From Kitasatospora purpeofusca (lineage in GTDB: Bacteria > Actinomycetota > Actinomycetes > Streptomycetales > Streptomycetaceae): DNA of 64,000 nucleotides. Shown in pieces: positions 18,649-27,102 of the stretch (position 1 is its first letter; each line of letters starts with the position of its first letter). The stretch is taken from assembly GCF_000718025.1 (NCBI RefSeq), contig NZ_JODS01000015.1:62001-126000 (forward strand). The letters are read 5' to 3'. Below the pieces are notes generated by a model. The model was not told where the DNA came from. It saw only the letters and a list, made by a program, of their open reading frames with translations, and made no database searches. The translations under genes and the position numbers were made by a program.

Positions 18649-19677
18649 ATGTCCACACTCCCCACCAGCACCCGTGAGGTCCGCCTCGTCTCAGCCACGG
18701 ACGGGCTTCCCGTCCCCGCCGACTTCGCCGTGTTCGATGCCCCCCTGGCCGCGCCGGGGCCGGACCAGGTACTCGTCCGCAACCGGGCCTTCGTGGTCTT
18801 CCCCGGGCTGCGCAGCCTGATCGGCGGCGAACTCGAGTCCGCCGTCCTGCCGACGGTCCGGCCCGGCGACCGGATCTTCGGACCCGCGATCGGCGAGGTC
18901 CTGGCCGCGCCCGCCCAAGGGCCGCTGCGCCCCGGGGACCTGGTGACCCATCTGCTGGGCTGGCGCGAGCACGCCGTGGCCGAGGCCGCCGCCTTCACCC
19001 GGGTGGCCGACGGCTTCCCCGACCCGCTCGCCCTGCTGTCGCCCGCCCTGGCCGCCTACGGCGCGCTGACCCGGGCGACCGCAGTCCGGGAGGGGGACGT
19101 CGTCCTCGTCACCGGTGCGGCGGGAGCGGTCGGCACCGTCGCCGGACAGGTGGCCCGGTTGCTCGGGGCCGCGCAAGTGATCGGCACCACCGGCTCGGCC
19201 GAGAAGGCGAAGCGGCTGACGGAGGAACTCGGCTACGACGCCGTGCTGCTGCGCGGCGGGCGCCCCATCGCGGACCAGCTCGCCGAGGCGGCCCCCGAAG
19301 GCATCGACGTCCTGCTGGACATGGTCGGCGGCGAGCAGCTGACGGCGGCCGTCGACGCCGCCCGCCAGGGCGCGCGGTTCGCGCTGATCGGCGCGCTCGC
19401 CGGACAGTTCGACCCGGCCCGCCGCGGTGCCAGCGCGCCCGCCGTGGTGGACAGCTTCCGGCTGCTCGTCCGCGACGCCACCGTCCACGGCATCGCCGGC
19501 CAGCGCTACCAGGACCTGGACCCGGAATGGCGCGAGCGGCTCGCCGGCTGGCTGCGGTCCGGTGAACTGGCCGTCCCCCGCACCGTCCTGACGGGCATCG
19601 AACAGGCGCCGGGAGCGTTGTCCAGGCTGATCGAGGGCGACCTCTTCGGCGCACTGATCGTGGAACTGACGGACTGA
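18649..19677 (+). CDS. medium-chain NADP-dependent oxidoreductase (CurA/leukotriene B4 dehydrogenase-like)
   Basis: Zinc-independent MDR reductase of 342 residues, expected to reduce alkenals or enones with NADPH. The Rossmann part has VLVTGAAGAVGTVAGQVARL (about 150-170) followed by GTTGSAEKAKRL and DVLLDMVGGEQL. No catalytic zinc Cys/His set is present. The ribosome-binding site AGGAG precedes the ATG. It diverges from the OYE gene, another ene-reductase, so the two may share a detoxification task. A MerR regulator follows 33 bases later on the same strand and may autoregulate the pair. Confidence 0.9.
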   Translation: MSTLPTSTREVRLVSATDGLPVPADFAVFDAPLAAPGPDQVLVRNRAFVVFPGLRSLIGGELESAVLPTVRPGDRIFGPAIGEVLAAPAQGPLRPGDLVTHLLGWREHAVAEAAAFTRVADGFPDPLALLSPALAAYGALTRATAVREGDVVLVTGAAGAVGTVAGQVARLLGAAQVIGTTGSAEKAKRLTEELGYDAVLLRGGRPIADQLAEAAPEGIDVLLDMVGGEQLTAAVDAARQGARFALIGALAGQFDPARRGASAPAVVDSFRLLVRDATVHGIAGQRYQDLDPEWRERLAGWLRSGELAVPRTVLTGIEQAPGALSRLIEGDLFGALIVELTD

Positions 19678-19710
19678 CCGAACAATCGGCTGACGGGCAC
19701 AGGAGGACGG

Positions 19711-20145
19711 ATGGCGACTCGGATGAGGATCGGCGACGCGGCGGCCGCCGCCGGCACCACACCCCGGGCGCTGCGCTTCTACGAACAGCGCGGCCTGCTC
19801 CCGCCACCCGACCGCAGCGCCTCCGGCCAACGCGAGTACGGGTCGCAGACCGTGGTCAGGGTGCGGGTCATCCGCGCCCTGCTGGCGCTCGGCCTCACCG
19901 TGGACGACCTGGTCAGCCGCTCGCACCGGTTGGACCTGCTCGCCGAGGACCCGCCGCGCAGCTGCGCCTCCGACGGGGACTTCGGACCGGACACCTTCGC
20001 CCCGGTGGTCGAGCGGCGGCTCGCCGCGCTGGACGCGGAGATCGCCCGGCTGACCCGGCTGACCCGGCTGCGCGAGGCGCTGGCCCGCCACACCGGGACG
20101 CAGGCCGGTCCGGACCTGCCGGGTCGAGCAGTACCGGGCCAGTAG
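19711..20145 (+). CDS. MerR family transcriptional regulator
   Basis: Regulator of 144 residues with an N-terminal winged helix (MRIGDAAAAAGTTPRALRFY, then QREYGSQTVVRVRVIRALLALG) and a short coiled-coil-like C-terminal helix rich in Leu-Thr-Arg repeats. There is a single Cys near residue 90, so a metal-thiol sensor is not supported; it resembles the SoxR/YfmP-like general group. AGGAGG precedes the ATG. Located directly after the oxidoreductase gene, it probably responds to the same redox or electrophile signal. Confidence 0.9.
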   Translation: MATRMRIGDAAAAAGTTPRALRFYEQRGLLPPPDRSASGQREYGSQTVVRVRVIRALLALGLTVDDLVSRSHRLDLLAEDPPRSCASDGDFGPDTFAPVVERRLAALDAEIARLTRLTRLREALARHTGTQAGPDLPGRAVPGQ

Positions 20146-20293
20146 CGCCGGGCGGTGCGGCGGGCCCACCGGGTCGTTCGGGTGACCCTGCGGTGCGGCG
20201 CCGGTCGTGCGTGGGCGATCGGGCGCTAGGAAGTGCAGGACCGCACCCCGCCGGTGGCCCGCCGGCCGCCGGTCCCACGAGAGGAGTTCCGGC

Positions 20294-21115
20294 GTGGCCG
20301 TCCCCACCACGTTCGACCATCGGGTGAAGAGCTACAGCCTGCCCCACGCGTACTGGCTGGCCCGGGCCGCCGACCTGGCCTACAAGGACAAGGGCGCCAT
20401 CGAGCGACAGGCCCGCGACTGGGGCTTCACCGAGGTGCGGCACCACGAGACCACCTTCGCCCCACCCTTCCCGCTCCAGGACACCCAGGCCTTCACCATG
20501 GCCGGCGAGCACATGGTCGTGACCGCCTTCCGAGGCACCGAGCCGCAGCAGATCCGCGACTGGCTCTCGGACGCCTCCACCCCGCCCTGGCCGGGGCCGG
20601 CCAGGACCGGCTACATGCACTACGGCTTCGGCGAGGCCCTGGAGTCGGTCTTCCCGGACGTGCGGAAGGCCGTCACCGAGCTCCGCGCCGAGGACCAGAG
20701 CGTCTGGCTCACCGGCCACAGCCTGGGCGGGGCGCTGGCGATGCTGGCCGGCGCCCGGCTCCTGCTGGAGGACCCGCGACTGGCGGCCGACGGGGTGGTC
20801 ACCTTCGGCCAGCCCCGGACCTGTGACCGCCTGCTGGCCGCGGCGTACAACAAGGGCTTCCAGAACCGGATGTACCGCTTCGTCAACAACAACGACATCG
20901 TCCCCCAGCTGCCGCCCGAGCCCGCCTACACCCACGTCGACGCGCTGCGGTACATCGACTCCGGCGGGAAGCTGCACGACTCGGTCGGCCCGGTCGGCGG
21001 CCTGGCGGACCGGGCGAAGGGCCTGACCGCCGACGCCTTCGCGCCGGCCAGTGACGGTATGCGGGACCACTTCATGCGCAACTACCTGGCCGCGCTGGAG
21101 AAGAACCTCGCCTGA
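20294..21115 (+). CDS. class 3 lipase family protein
   Basis: Alpha/beta-hydrolase of 273 residues with the lipase signature LTGHSLGGALA (nucleophile Ser143). The acid is likely Asp in NNDIVPQLP and the base His near the C-terminus (DHFMRNYL). The oxyanion region is VTAFRGTEPQQIRDW. No signal peptide is evident, so it may be intracellular or released in another way. It would hydrolyse acylglycerols or similar esters. The GTG start has GAGAGGAG upstream. It is not obviously linked to its neighbours. Confidence 0.92.
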   Translation: MAVPTTFDHRVKSYSLPHAYWLARAADLAYKDKGAIERQARDWGFTEVRHHETTFAPPFPLQDTQAFTMAGEHMVVTAFRGTEPQQIRDWLSDASTPPWPGPARTGYMHYGFGEALESVFPDVRKAVTELRAEDQSVWLTGHSLGGALAMLAGARLLLEDPRLAADGVVTFGQPRTCDRLLAAAYNKGFQNRMYRFVNNNDIVPQLPPEPAYTHVDALRYIDSGGKLHDSVGPVGGLADRAKGLTADAFAPASDGMRDHFMRNYLAALEKNLA

Positions 21116-21250
21116 CGGCGATGGGGAACCGGGTCCGTCGGGCCCGGATTCCCGCGAACCGGCCCTTCCCGCCGCCGAGTTCTGAAAGCATCGACCTCGT
21201 TCCGGACCGATCCCGTTCCGGGAGGTGCGGTTGGAAAGGGGCCCGGGACG

Positions 21251-21970
21251 ATGGGTGCGACGCGTAGGAGCCGGTCGGGAGCGGCGGTCCTCGCCGGGGC
21301 GGTGGCCGCCGCGCTGGGGGTCGCGGGTTGTACGTCCGGCGGCTCCACCGGGGCGGCGGGATCGCCCTCGCCCTCGGGCCCGGTGAGCACCTCGCCGTCC
21401 GCGTCGACGGCTTCCCCGACGGGCGCGACGGCGACCTCCTCGCCGCCCGCCGCACCGGCGCCGAGTCCGACCTGCTTCGACACCACCATGGTCGGCGACA
21501 CCACGGTGGCCGGCTACCTCTCCCGGCTCCCCGGCGCCGCGCGGATCATCGATCCGGGGATCTTCATGGGCCTGGACGGCCTCCACCTGGACACCACGGG
21601 CGACCAGCGGCCCTGCGGACCGGTGACCGTGCGGATCACCCGGTTCACCGTGCGGCTGTCCCACACCGGTTCGGGCACCGTCACGCGCCCGTCGTACTCC
21701 TACAGCCCGCTGGACACCACCGAGGTGACGGTCGGTCCCGCCAACGGCCTCGCCCCGGGCAGCGCGCCCCCGGCGACCTCGCACTGCTCGGGGGTGCTCT
21801 CCGTGGTCCAGTTGGGCGCGCCGATCAAGGACGCCGACCTCCCGCAGCAGCTGAATCTGGTGACCCCGAGCCCGGCGCCCACCGGGCCGTACCATCAGAT
21901 CGTGAAGGTGATCGGCGAGCGCCAGGTGGCCGCCGGCCTGGCGCTCCCGGCCGACGCCGCCACCTGCTGA
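21251..21970 (+). CDS. putative lipoprotein, unknown function
   Basis: Protein of 239 residues with a lipoprotein signal peptide: basic start MGATRRSRSG, hydrophobic core, lipobox VAGC (Cys27). A long Ser/Thr/Pro linker (about 28-73) follows, then a compact domain with four Cys (including PTCFD and the C-terminal ATC), likely disulfide-bonded. It should be anchored to the outer face of the membrane. I do not recognise the domain. It converges on the DinB-fold gene with 44 bases between stops and stands alone on its strand. Confidence 0.85.
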   Translation: MGATRRSRSGAAVLAGAVAAALGVAGCTSGGSTGAAGSPSPSGPVSTSPSASTASPTGATATSSPPAAPAPSPTCFDTTMVGDTTVAGYLSRLPGAARIIDPGIFMGLDGLHLDTTGDQRPCGPVTVRITRFTVRLSHTGSGTVTRPSYSYSPLDTTEVTVGPANGLAPGSAPPATSHCSGVLSVVQLGAPIKDADLPQQLNLVTPSPAPTGPYHQIVKVIGERQVAAGLALPADAATC

Positions 21971-22014
21971 GGGCCTCCACCTGTCGGCGCCGGCCCCTCC
22001 CCGTCGCAGCGGTA

Positions 22015-22611
22015 CTACGCGGCCGGCGGCGCCCACTGCGGGTCGCGGCCGGTGAAGCCGAGCAGCTTCGCGGCCGGGCCCGCGTCGGAGGGGACCTCGA
22101 CCACGGGGCCGAACTTGCCGAAGGTGTCCCGGACGAAGTCGACGATCCGGGCGGCCGGGCTCTCCAGCCCCGCCGCGAGGGAGTCGGTGAGCGGGAGGTC
22201 CTGACCGGTCGCGCGGGCGATGTCCCAGGCGTGCACGGCGGCGTCGAGCGCCGCGACCGCAGCCCCGGCCCCCGCCGGCATCGGGCCCATCGGCGTCGGC
22301 ACGCTCTCGGCGTCCCGCACCGACTCCCAGGCCTTCGCCGCCCCCTCCAGCACCCGCGCCAGCTCGGCCACCGCGTCGTCGCCGCCGTCCGCCGGAGCGT
22401 CCGCCGGGTCGAACGGGTCGCCCGCCGGGGCCTCCTCGGTGATCTGCATGACCAGCGCCTGCTGGTCGAGCCGCGCGTGGTTCAGCACCTGACGCACCGT
22501 CCACTCGCTGCACGGCGTCGGTGCTCCCCAGGCACCCTCCGGCACCCCGCGCACCACGGTCAGCAGGTACTCGTGCGCCCCGGCCAGCAGCGCGAAACCG
22601 TCGACGGACAT
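22015..22611 (-). CDS. TIGR03086 family protein (DinB/maleylpyruvate-isomerase fold)
   Basis: Four-helix-bundle protein of 198 residues. WTVRQVLNHARLDQ and LDAAVHAWDIARATGQ match the actinobacterial TIGR03086 group, where His residues on the bundle can bind a metal and mycothiol-dependent chemistry has been proposed. The opening SVDGFALLAGAHEYLL fits. The ATG at 22611 is preceded by GGAGGGG, which decides it against longer frames upstream. The substrate is unknown. The reductase gene on the same strand starts further upstream, 151 bases away. Confidence 0.88.
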   Translation of the reverse strand: MSVDGFALLAGAHEYLLTVVRGVPEGAWGAPTPCSEWTVRQVLNHARLDQQALVMQITEEAPAGDPFDPADAPADGGDDAVAELARVLEGAAKAWESVRDAESVPTPMGPMPAGAGAAVAALDAAVHAWDIARATGQDLPLTDSLAAGLESPAARIVDFVRDTFGKFGPVVEVPSDAGPAAKLLGFTGRDPQWAPPAA

Positions 22612-22762
22612 CCGGCATCCCCTCCAGATTCGTTCGGCATCGACCCGGGCGGCAGCACCGGCCGCCCCGAAGTCGTTCACCCTCACCATAGGCCCCGCCA
22701 CTGACAATCGGCAGCTCCGGTGGTCTCGGCGGCATCGCGCGGCCGGACGCAGCACCGGCCGC

Positions 22763-23794
22763 TCAGGGCGTCAGGACGATCTTGCCGCCGACCGTGCCGG
22801 ACTCCGCGAGGCGCAGCGCCTCCGCCGCCCGGGCCAGCGGGAGTTCGGCGGCGACCCGGGCCGTCACCTCGCCGCGGCCCACGGCGCCGAAGACCTCGCC
22901 GAGGTCGGTCCGCAGGCGGGCGCGGAAGCGGTCCTTGCCCAGCCCCCGGCCGGCCCAGATGTTGTAGAAGTGGGCCCGGCGGCCGTTCGGCAGGGTGTTC
23001 CAGAGCCAGGTGCGGGCCAGGATCTTGAGCACGGGCCACTGCTTGGAGCCGGTGTCGTCCCGGGTCGAGGCGCTGCCGTAGGCGATCAGCGTGCCGCCGG
23101 GGGCGAGCAGGCTCCAGGAGTCGATCACGCTGCGTCCGCCGACGTGGTCGAACACCGCGTCCACCCCGTCCGGCGCCAGCTCCCGGACCCGGGCCGCGAC
23201 GTCGCCGGCGCGGTAGTCGACCGGCTCGACCCCGAGCTCGCGCAGGGCGTCGTGGTGGCGGGCGGAGGCGGTGCCGATCACCCGGACACCCGCCGCGCCG
23301 GCGAGCTGGACCAGGACGGAGCCCACGCCGCCGCTCGCGCCGTGCACCAGGACGGTCTGTCCGGCGCGCACCCGTGCCCGGCGGTGCAGCATCTGCCAGG
23401 CGGTGATGCCGTTGACCACCACGGTCTCCGCCTCGGCCGGGGTGAGGCCGTCCGGCACCGGTACGGCGTCGGCGGCGTCGACCACCACATGGCTGGCCCA
23501 GCCGCCGACCTTGACCAGTGCGGCGACCCGCTGCCCGAGCAGCCCCGGGTCGACGTTCTCGCCGGTGGCCAGCACCCGGCCGACCAGGTCGTAGCCGGGC
23601 ACGAAGGGGAAGGGCGGCTGGTCGTAGTACCGGCCGCGGCGCATCTGCTGCTCGGCGAAGGAGACACCGGTGGCCTCGACGGCGATCACGATCCGGCCCG
23701 GCCCGGCCTCCGGCACGACCCCGTACCGGAGCTCAAGACCCTCCGGGGCCACGACACCCGGCAGTACGACCTCAAGCAGACGCTCGTCACCCAT
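22763..23794 (-). CDS. medium-chain dehydrogenase/reductase (quinone-oxidoreductase-like)
   Basis: MDR protein of 343 residues. The GroES-like part carries PFVPGYDLVGRVLA, and the Rossmann part VLVHGASGGVGSVLVQLA, then DAVFDHVGGRS. Zinc-ligand residues of alcohol dehydrogenases are missing, fitting the NADPH:quinone or enoyl reductase branch. AAGGAGAA precedes the ATG. A 15-bp AT-rich palindrome lies about 45 bases upstream and probably is the operator of an unlinked TetR or MarR repressor, since no regulator gene is adjacent. Confidence 0.9.
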   Translation of the reverse strand: MGDERLLEVVLPGVVAPEGLELRYGVVPEAGPGRIVIAVEATGVSFAEQQMRRGRYYDQPPFPFVPGYDLVGRVLATGENVDPGLLGQRVAALVKVGGWASHVVVDAADAVPVPDGLTPAEAETVVVNGITAWQMLHRRARVRAGQTVLVHGASGGVGSVLVQLAGAAGVRVIGTASARHHDALRELGVEPVDYRAGDVAARVRELAPDGVDAVFDHVGGRSVIDSWSLLAPGGTLIAYGSASTRDDTGSKQWPVLKILARTWLWNTLPNGRRAHFYNIWAGRGLGKDRFRARLRTDLGEVFGAVGRGEVTARVAAELPLARAAEALRLAESGTVGGKIVLTP

Positions 23795-23836
23795 GATCGT
23801 GTTCTCCTTCTTCGTTCGGCAGATGCTTTCGCGTTC

Positions 23837-23851
23837 GTTATAAGTTATAAC
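23837..23851. promoter_or_regulatory. AT-rich palindromic operator
   Basis: GTTATAA and TTATAAC face each other around a single G, a perfect 15-bp palindrome in very GC-rich surroundings. It lies 43 bases upstream of the MDR reductase start and about 200 bases from the divergent hydrolase. Such sites are typical of TetR- or MarR-type repressors. Confidence 0.65.
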
Positions 23852-24053
23852 TCCGTCGGACGGTGAGCGTCAAGCGCAATCGTGAGACCCTCTAACTGTG
23901 CGCCGTTCAAGATCGCCGTGATACCTTCGCTCCCGCCGTGCGCCGCTGCGACCCGAGGAGGTGGGACCGATCAACGCTGCAACCCGTCGGGCACCCCTCC
24001 CTCGCATGGCCTGAGGGCTGCCCGTACCAGGCATCCCGAAAGGCCCGAACGTT

Positions 24054-24785
24054 ATGCGCCTCATTTCTGACACCTCCTCCGACGGCATCCGCGAGCAGCT
24101 CCTCGTCGTCGACGACACCCCCGCCGCGCTGTGGACGCCGGACGGTCCCGCCGCCACCCGCCCGCTGGTCCTGCTGGGCCACGGCGGCGGCGAGCACAAG
24201 AAGGAGCCCGGCATCCTGGCCAGGGCCCGCCGGCTCGTGACCGAGTGCGGCTTCGCGGTGGTCGCACCGGACGTCCCCGGACACGGCGACCGCCCGGTCG
24301 AGGAGGACTACAACCGGCTCGCGATCGCCAACCAGGAGCGGATCGCGGCCGGCGCGGACCCGGGCCCGCTGCTCGCCGAGTTCCACGCCCTGGTGGCACG
24401 GCGGACGGTGCCGGAGTGGCAGGCCGTCCTCGACGCCGTCCAGCGGCTCGACCACGTCGGCGCCGGACCGGTGGGCTACTGGGGGGTCTCGCTGGGCTGC
24501 GGGCTCGGCGTGCCGTTCGTCGCCGCCGAACCCCGGGTCCGCGCGGCGGTCCTGGGCCTGGGCGGGGCTCTGGCCTCGGCGGCGGAGGCCGCGCGGATCA
24601 CCGTCCCGGTCGAGTTCCTGCTGCAGTGGGACGACGAGCGGGTGCCGCGCGAGGCGGGCCTCGCCCTCTTCGAGGCGTTCGGCTCCGCCGAGAAGACGCT
24701 GCACGCCAACCCCGGCGGACACGGCGACCTCCCGGCCTTCGAACTCGACAGCACCCTGCGCTTCCTCGCCCGCCACCTCGGCTGA
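24054..24785 (+). CDS. alpha/beta-hydrolase (dienelactone-hydrolase-like)
   Basis: Intracellular hydrolase of 243 residues. The oxyanion segment is LLGHGGGEHK, the nucleophile Ser146 lies in YWGVSLGCG, and the other triad residues are likely in LQWDDERVP and the C-terminal NPGGHGD. The fold resembles dienelactone hydrolase or acyl-esterase family members. The substrate is unknown. The ATG at 24054 was used; its ribosome-binding site is weak. It diverges from the MDR reductase and could share the palindrome-containing promoter region. Confidence 0.88.
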   Translation: MRLISDTSSDGIREQLLVVDDTPAALWTPDGPAATRPLVLLGHGGGEHKKEPGILARARRLVTECGFAVVAPDVPGHGDRPVEEDYNRLAIANQERIAAGADPGPLLAEFHALVARRTVPEWQAVLDAVQRLDHVGAGPVGYWGVSLGCGLGVPFVAAEPRVRAAVLGLGGALASAAEAARITVPVEFLLQWDDERVPREAGLALFEAFGSAEKTLHANPGGHGDLPAFELDSTLRFLARHLG

Positions 24786-24801
24786 CCGACGCCTCCGCCG
24801 A

Positions 24802-24836
24802 CCGCTGTCGGCGTGCTGTCGGCGGGCCGACAGCGG
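24802..24836 (+). terminator. hairpin after the hydrolase gene
   Basis: CCGCTGTCGGC pairs perfectly with GCCGACAGCGG (11 bp). An alternative partner copy, GCTGTCGGC, lies inside the loop, so two mutually exclusive hairpins can form. It starts 17 bases after the stop codon. Confidence 0.6.
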
Positions 24837-24927
24837 CACCGGTGTCCTGTCGGTGTCCTGACGGCGCGCCGACGGCGGCCGGGCGGAACCTGGTGCGTGG
24901 CAGCACACGAACCAGGGGAGGCCCGCC

Positions 24928-26127
24928 ATGCCGAACAGCACGCGACCGCAGCACTCTCGCCCGACCACGGTCCTGATCTCCGGTGCCGGGATCGCCGGCA
25001 CCGCCCTCGCCCACTGGCTGGACCGCTACGGCTTCCGCGTCACCGTGGTCGAGCGCGCACCGTCCCTGCGCGGGGGAGGCCAGCCGGTGGACATCCGCGG
25101 CAACGCGCTCGAAGTCGTCGACCGGATGGGCCTGCTGGCGGAGGTCGGGGCGCGGCGGACCGGCCTGCGGGGGATGTCCGTGGTCGACGGGGACGGCCGG
25201 GAGCTGAGCCGAACCACCGAGCGCACGGCCAGCGGCGGCCCGGTCGACGGCCCGGACGTGGAGATCCTCCGCGACGAACTCGCCGAGCTGATCGCCGGGG
25301 TGGCGGGCAGCGGCGTCGAATACCGCTTCGACGACTCGATCGAGACCCTGGTGCAGTACGAGGAGGGGGTCCAGGTCCGGTTCCGCGGCGGCGAGGAGCG
25401 CTCCTTCGACCTCGTCGTGGGCGCCGACGGCCTGCACTCCAACACCCGCCGCCTCGTCTTCGGCCCCGAGGAGGACTACCTGCACCCGATCGACACCTAT
25501 GTGGCGGGCTGGAGCGTGCCCAACCACCTCGGTCTGGACCGCTGGCAGGTCATCCACCGGCCGGGCGACTCCTCGGAGCGGATGTGCATGGTGATGACCG
25601 TCCGCGACAACGCCGAGCTGCGCGTCTTCGTCGGCTTCGGCTCGGACGAGCCGCTCGGGCGGATGCTCCCGCGCGACCCCGCCGAGCAGCGCCGCCTGGT
25701 CGCCGAGGTCGCCGCGGACCTGCGCTGGGAGGTGCCGCGCTTCCTGGCAGCCCTGGACGGGACGGACGTGTTCCACTACGACGTCGTCGCCCAGATCAAG
25801 ATGGACCGCTGGTCGAACGGCCGGGTCGCGCTGCTCGGCGACGCCGGGTACTGCTGCTCGCCGCTGACCGGGCAGGGCACCAGCGTCGCCCTGACGGCGG
25901 CGTACGTCCTGGCGGGCGAGCTGCACCGGACGGACGGCGACCACCGGGCCGCCTACCCCGCCTACGAGCGGCGGCTGCGCGGGCACGTGGCCGCCAACCA
26001 GGCGATCCTGGAACTCACCGGCGACCGGCTGAAGGCGGACGGCGCCGAGGGCGGCTACGAGGAGATCGGCCCGGAGATGGACGCGGTCTTCCGCGCGGCC
26101 ACGGTCTTCGACCTGCCGGACTACTGA
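24928..26127 (+). CDS. FAD-dependent monooxygenase (TetX/PHBH type)
   Basis: Class A flavoprotein monooxygenase of 399 residues. The N-terminal FAD-binding motif is VLISGAGIAGTALAHWLDRY, the mid-protein DG-type motif is VVGADGLHSNTRR, and the second FAD motif is LLGDAGYCCSPLTGQGT. These are the three hallmarks of single-component aromatic hydroxylases such as TetX. It would hydroxylate a small aromatic or polyketide-like molecule using NAD(P)H and O2. The substrate is unknown, and no biosynthetic cluster is around it. GGGGAGG precedes the ATG. Confidence 0.94.
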   Translation: MPNSTRPQHSRPTTVLISGAGIAGTALAHWLDRYGFRVTVVERAPSLRGGGQPVDIRGNALEVVDRMGLLAEVGARRTGLRGMSVVDGDGRELSRTTERTASGGPVDGPDVEILRDELAELIAGVAGSGVEYRFDDSIETLVQYEEGVQVRFRGGEERSFDLVVGADGLHSNTRRLVFGPEEDYLHPIDTYVAGWSVPNHLGLDRWQVIHRPGDSSERMCMVMTVRDNAELRVFVGFGSDEPLGRMLPRDPAEQRRLVAEVAADLRWEVPRFLAALDGTDVFHYDVVAQIKMDRWSNGRVALLGDAGYCCSPLTGQGTSVALTAAYVLAGELHRTDGDHRAAYPAYERRLRGHVAANQAILELTGDRLKADGAEGGYEEIGPEMDAVFRAATVFDLPDY

Positions 26128-26489
26128 CGGACCGAGGACGCGCTGAGGACGCGCCGAGGACGCGCTGAGGCCGTCCGACAGAGTCCGTCGACCTGCGGTG
26201 GCACTTGCTTGCCTGTGTGGGAGTACTGGGGGCGGGCCGTGCAACGCGAGGCTGCCGAGCACGGAGTCCGGAGGCGCGGAGCGCACCTCGGGGCGACGGG
26301 GCCCGTCGTAGGCCACCGCCGCGTTCGCGAGCCGCAGTCAGATGACTGATGTCCGCCGGGCCACGGGTCGGCGAGAGTCGTGGCATCGGGCAGGACGAGG
26401 CCCCCGCTCCGGGGGCGGCCGCCCGGTGGCCGAGGAAGGTGCGCGGTGCGCGTCGTCGGCCGCTCGACCGAACAAGGGAGACCGCTTTC
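26128..26489. other. 362-base intergenic stretch
   Basis: Just after the monooxygenase gene an 11-base unit GAGGACGCGCY is repeated three times (26134-26166). Further on is a weak TCAG-ATGA-CTGA hairpin near 26337. The second half must hold the promoter of the small secreted protein gene, with AAGGGAG near its ATG. No convincing gene is seen on either strand. Confidence 0.5.
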
Positions 26490-26789
26490 ATGAAGCGCAC
26501 GGTACGGACGTCAGCAGCTCTTCTCCTCGCGGCGGCCGCGACGACCGGGGCGCTCGTGGCGGGTGCCGGGACGGCCTCGGCGGCGGGCTACACCAACTCG
26601 CTGGTGCACACCTTCACCACGGGCTGGAGCGGCATCAACTGGAACGAGTGCGACATCACCATGCACGAGCAGAACGACATCCTGCTCCGGTCCGGGAACC
26701 GGGACTCGCAGGTGTACTACTACTGCTCGCCGGGGCAGTTCGCGCACGGCGAGCAGGCGGTGAACCTCTGGTTCAGGCACCAGGCCTGA
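26490..26789 (+). CDS. small secreted protein, unknown function
   Basis: Protein of 99 residues with a clear Sec signal peptide (MKRTVRTSAALLLAAAATTG, cleavage after ASA near residue 32). The mature part of about 67 residues is rich in Trp, Asn, Gln and Tyr and has two Cys (NECDI and YYCSP) that could form a disulfide. It resembles the many short secreted actinobacterial hypothetical proteins. I cannot assign a family. AAGGGAG lies about 8 bases before the ATG. Two strong hairpins follow the stop codon. Confidence 0.82.
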   Translation: MKRTVRTSAALLLAAAATTGALVAGAGTASAAGYTNSLVHTFTTGWSGINWNECDITMHEQNDILLRSGNRDSQVYYYCSPGQFAHGEQAVNLWFRHQA

Positions 26790-26806
26790 CGGTCGGCGCG
26801 CCCGTG

Positions 26807-26838
26807 CGGCGGACAGCGGGGAGTCCTGCTGTCCGCCG
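26807..26838 (+). terminator. hairpin terminator of the small secreted gene
   Basis: CGGCGGACAGC pairs perfectly with GCTGTCCGCCG across a 10-base loop, 18 bases after the stop codon. Confidence 0.65.
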
Positions 26839-26878
26839 TCCCGCCGGGGACGCGCGAGGCCGCGGTCCCGGCATCCGA

Positions 26879-26913
26879 CGGCCCCGGCCCGCCGAGGAGG
26901 CGGGCCGGGGCCG
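26879..26913. terminator. 15-bp perfect GC hairpin between convergent genes
   Basis: CGGCCCCGGCCCGCC pairs with its exact complement around the loop GAGGA. It may stop transcription from both sides. Confidence 0.65.
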
Positions 26914-26933
26914 CGGTGGGTCTCGGCTCACGG

Positions 26934-26985
26934 AACACTTTGCAAAGTCGCCGACGACTTTGCAAAGTGTTCTGCTTTGCAAAGT
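26934..26985. promoter_or_regulatory. triple CTTTGCAAAG element
   Basis: Three copies of the palindrome CTTTGCAAAG lie at 26938-26947, 26958-26967 and 26975-26984. The first two sit inside a larger perfect inverted repeat with 17-base arms (26934-26950 and 26955-26971) around CCGA. The element is AT-rich for this genome and lies between two convergent genes, where neither promoter is expected. Confidence 0.7.
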
Positions 26986-27040
26986 GCGCTGCGCGCGAGG
27001 CGCCGGTGACGTGAGGGCTACAGAGGACTCGGTGCCCGGC

Positions 27041-27095
27041 CCCGATCCCGATCCCGGCCCCGATCCCGATCCCGATCCCGATCCCGGCCCCGGGG
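27041..27095. repeat. GATCCC hexamer repeat
   Basis: Runs of CCCGATCCCGATCC alternate with CCCGGCCCC just beyond the end of the HbpS-like gene. This is simple low-complexity sequence with no gene. Confidence 0.7.
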
Positions 27096-27102
27096 ACGTG
27101 CG

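Noticed and set aside
27041..27095. GATCCC runs as a methylation or origin-like element
   Set aside because: They are simple hexamer slippage repeats with no associated boxes or genes.
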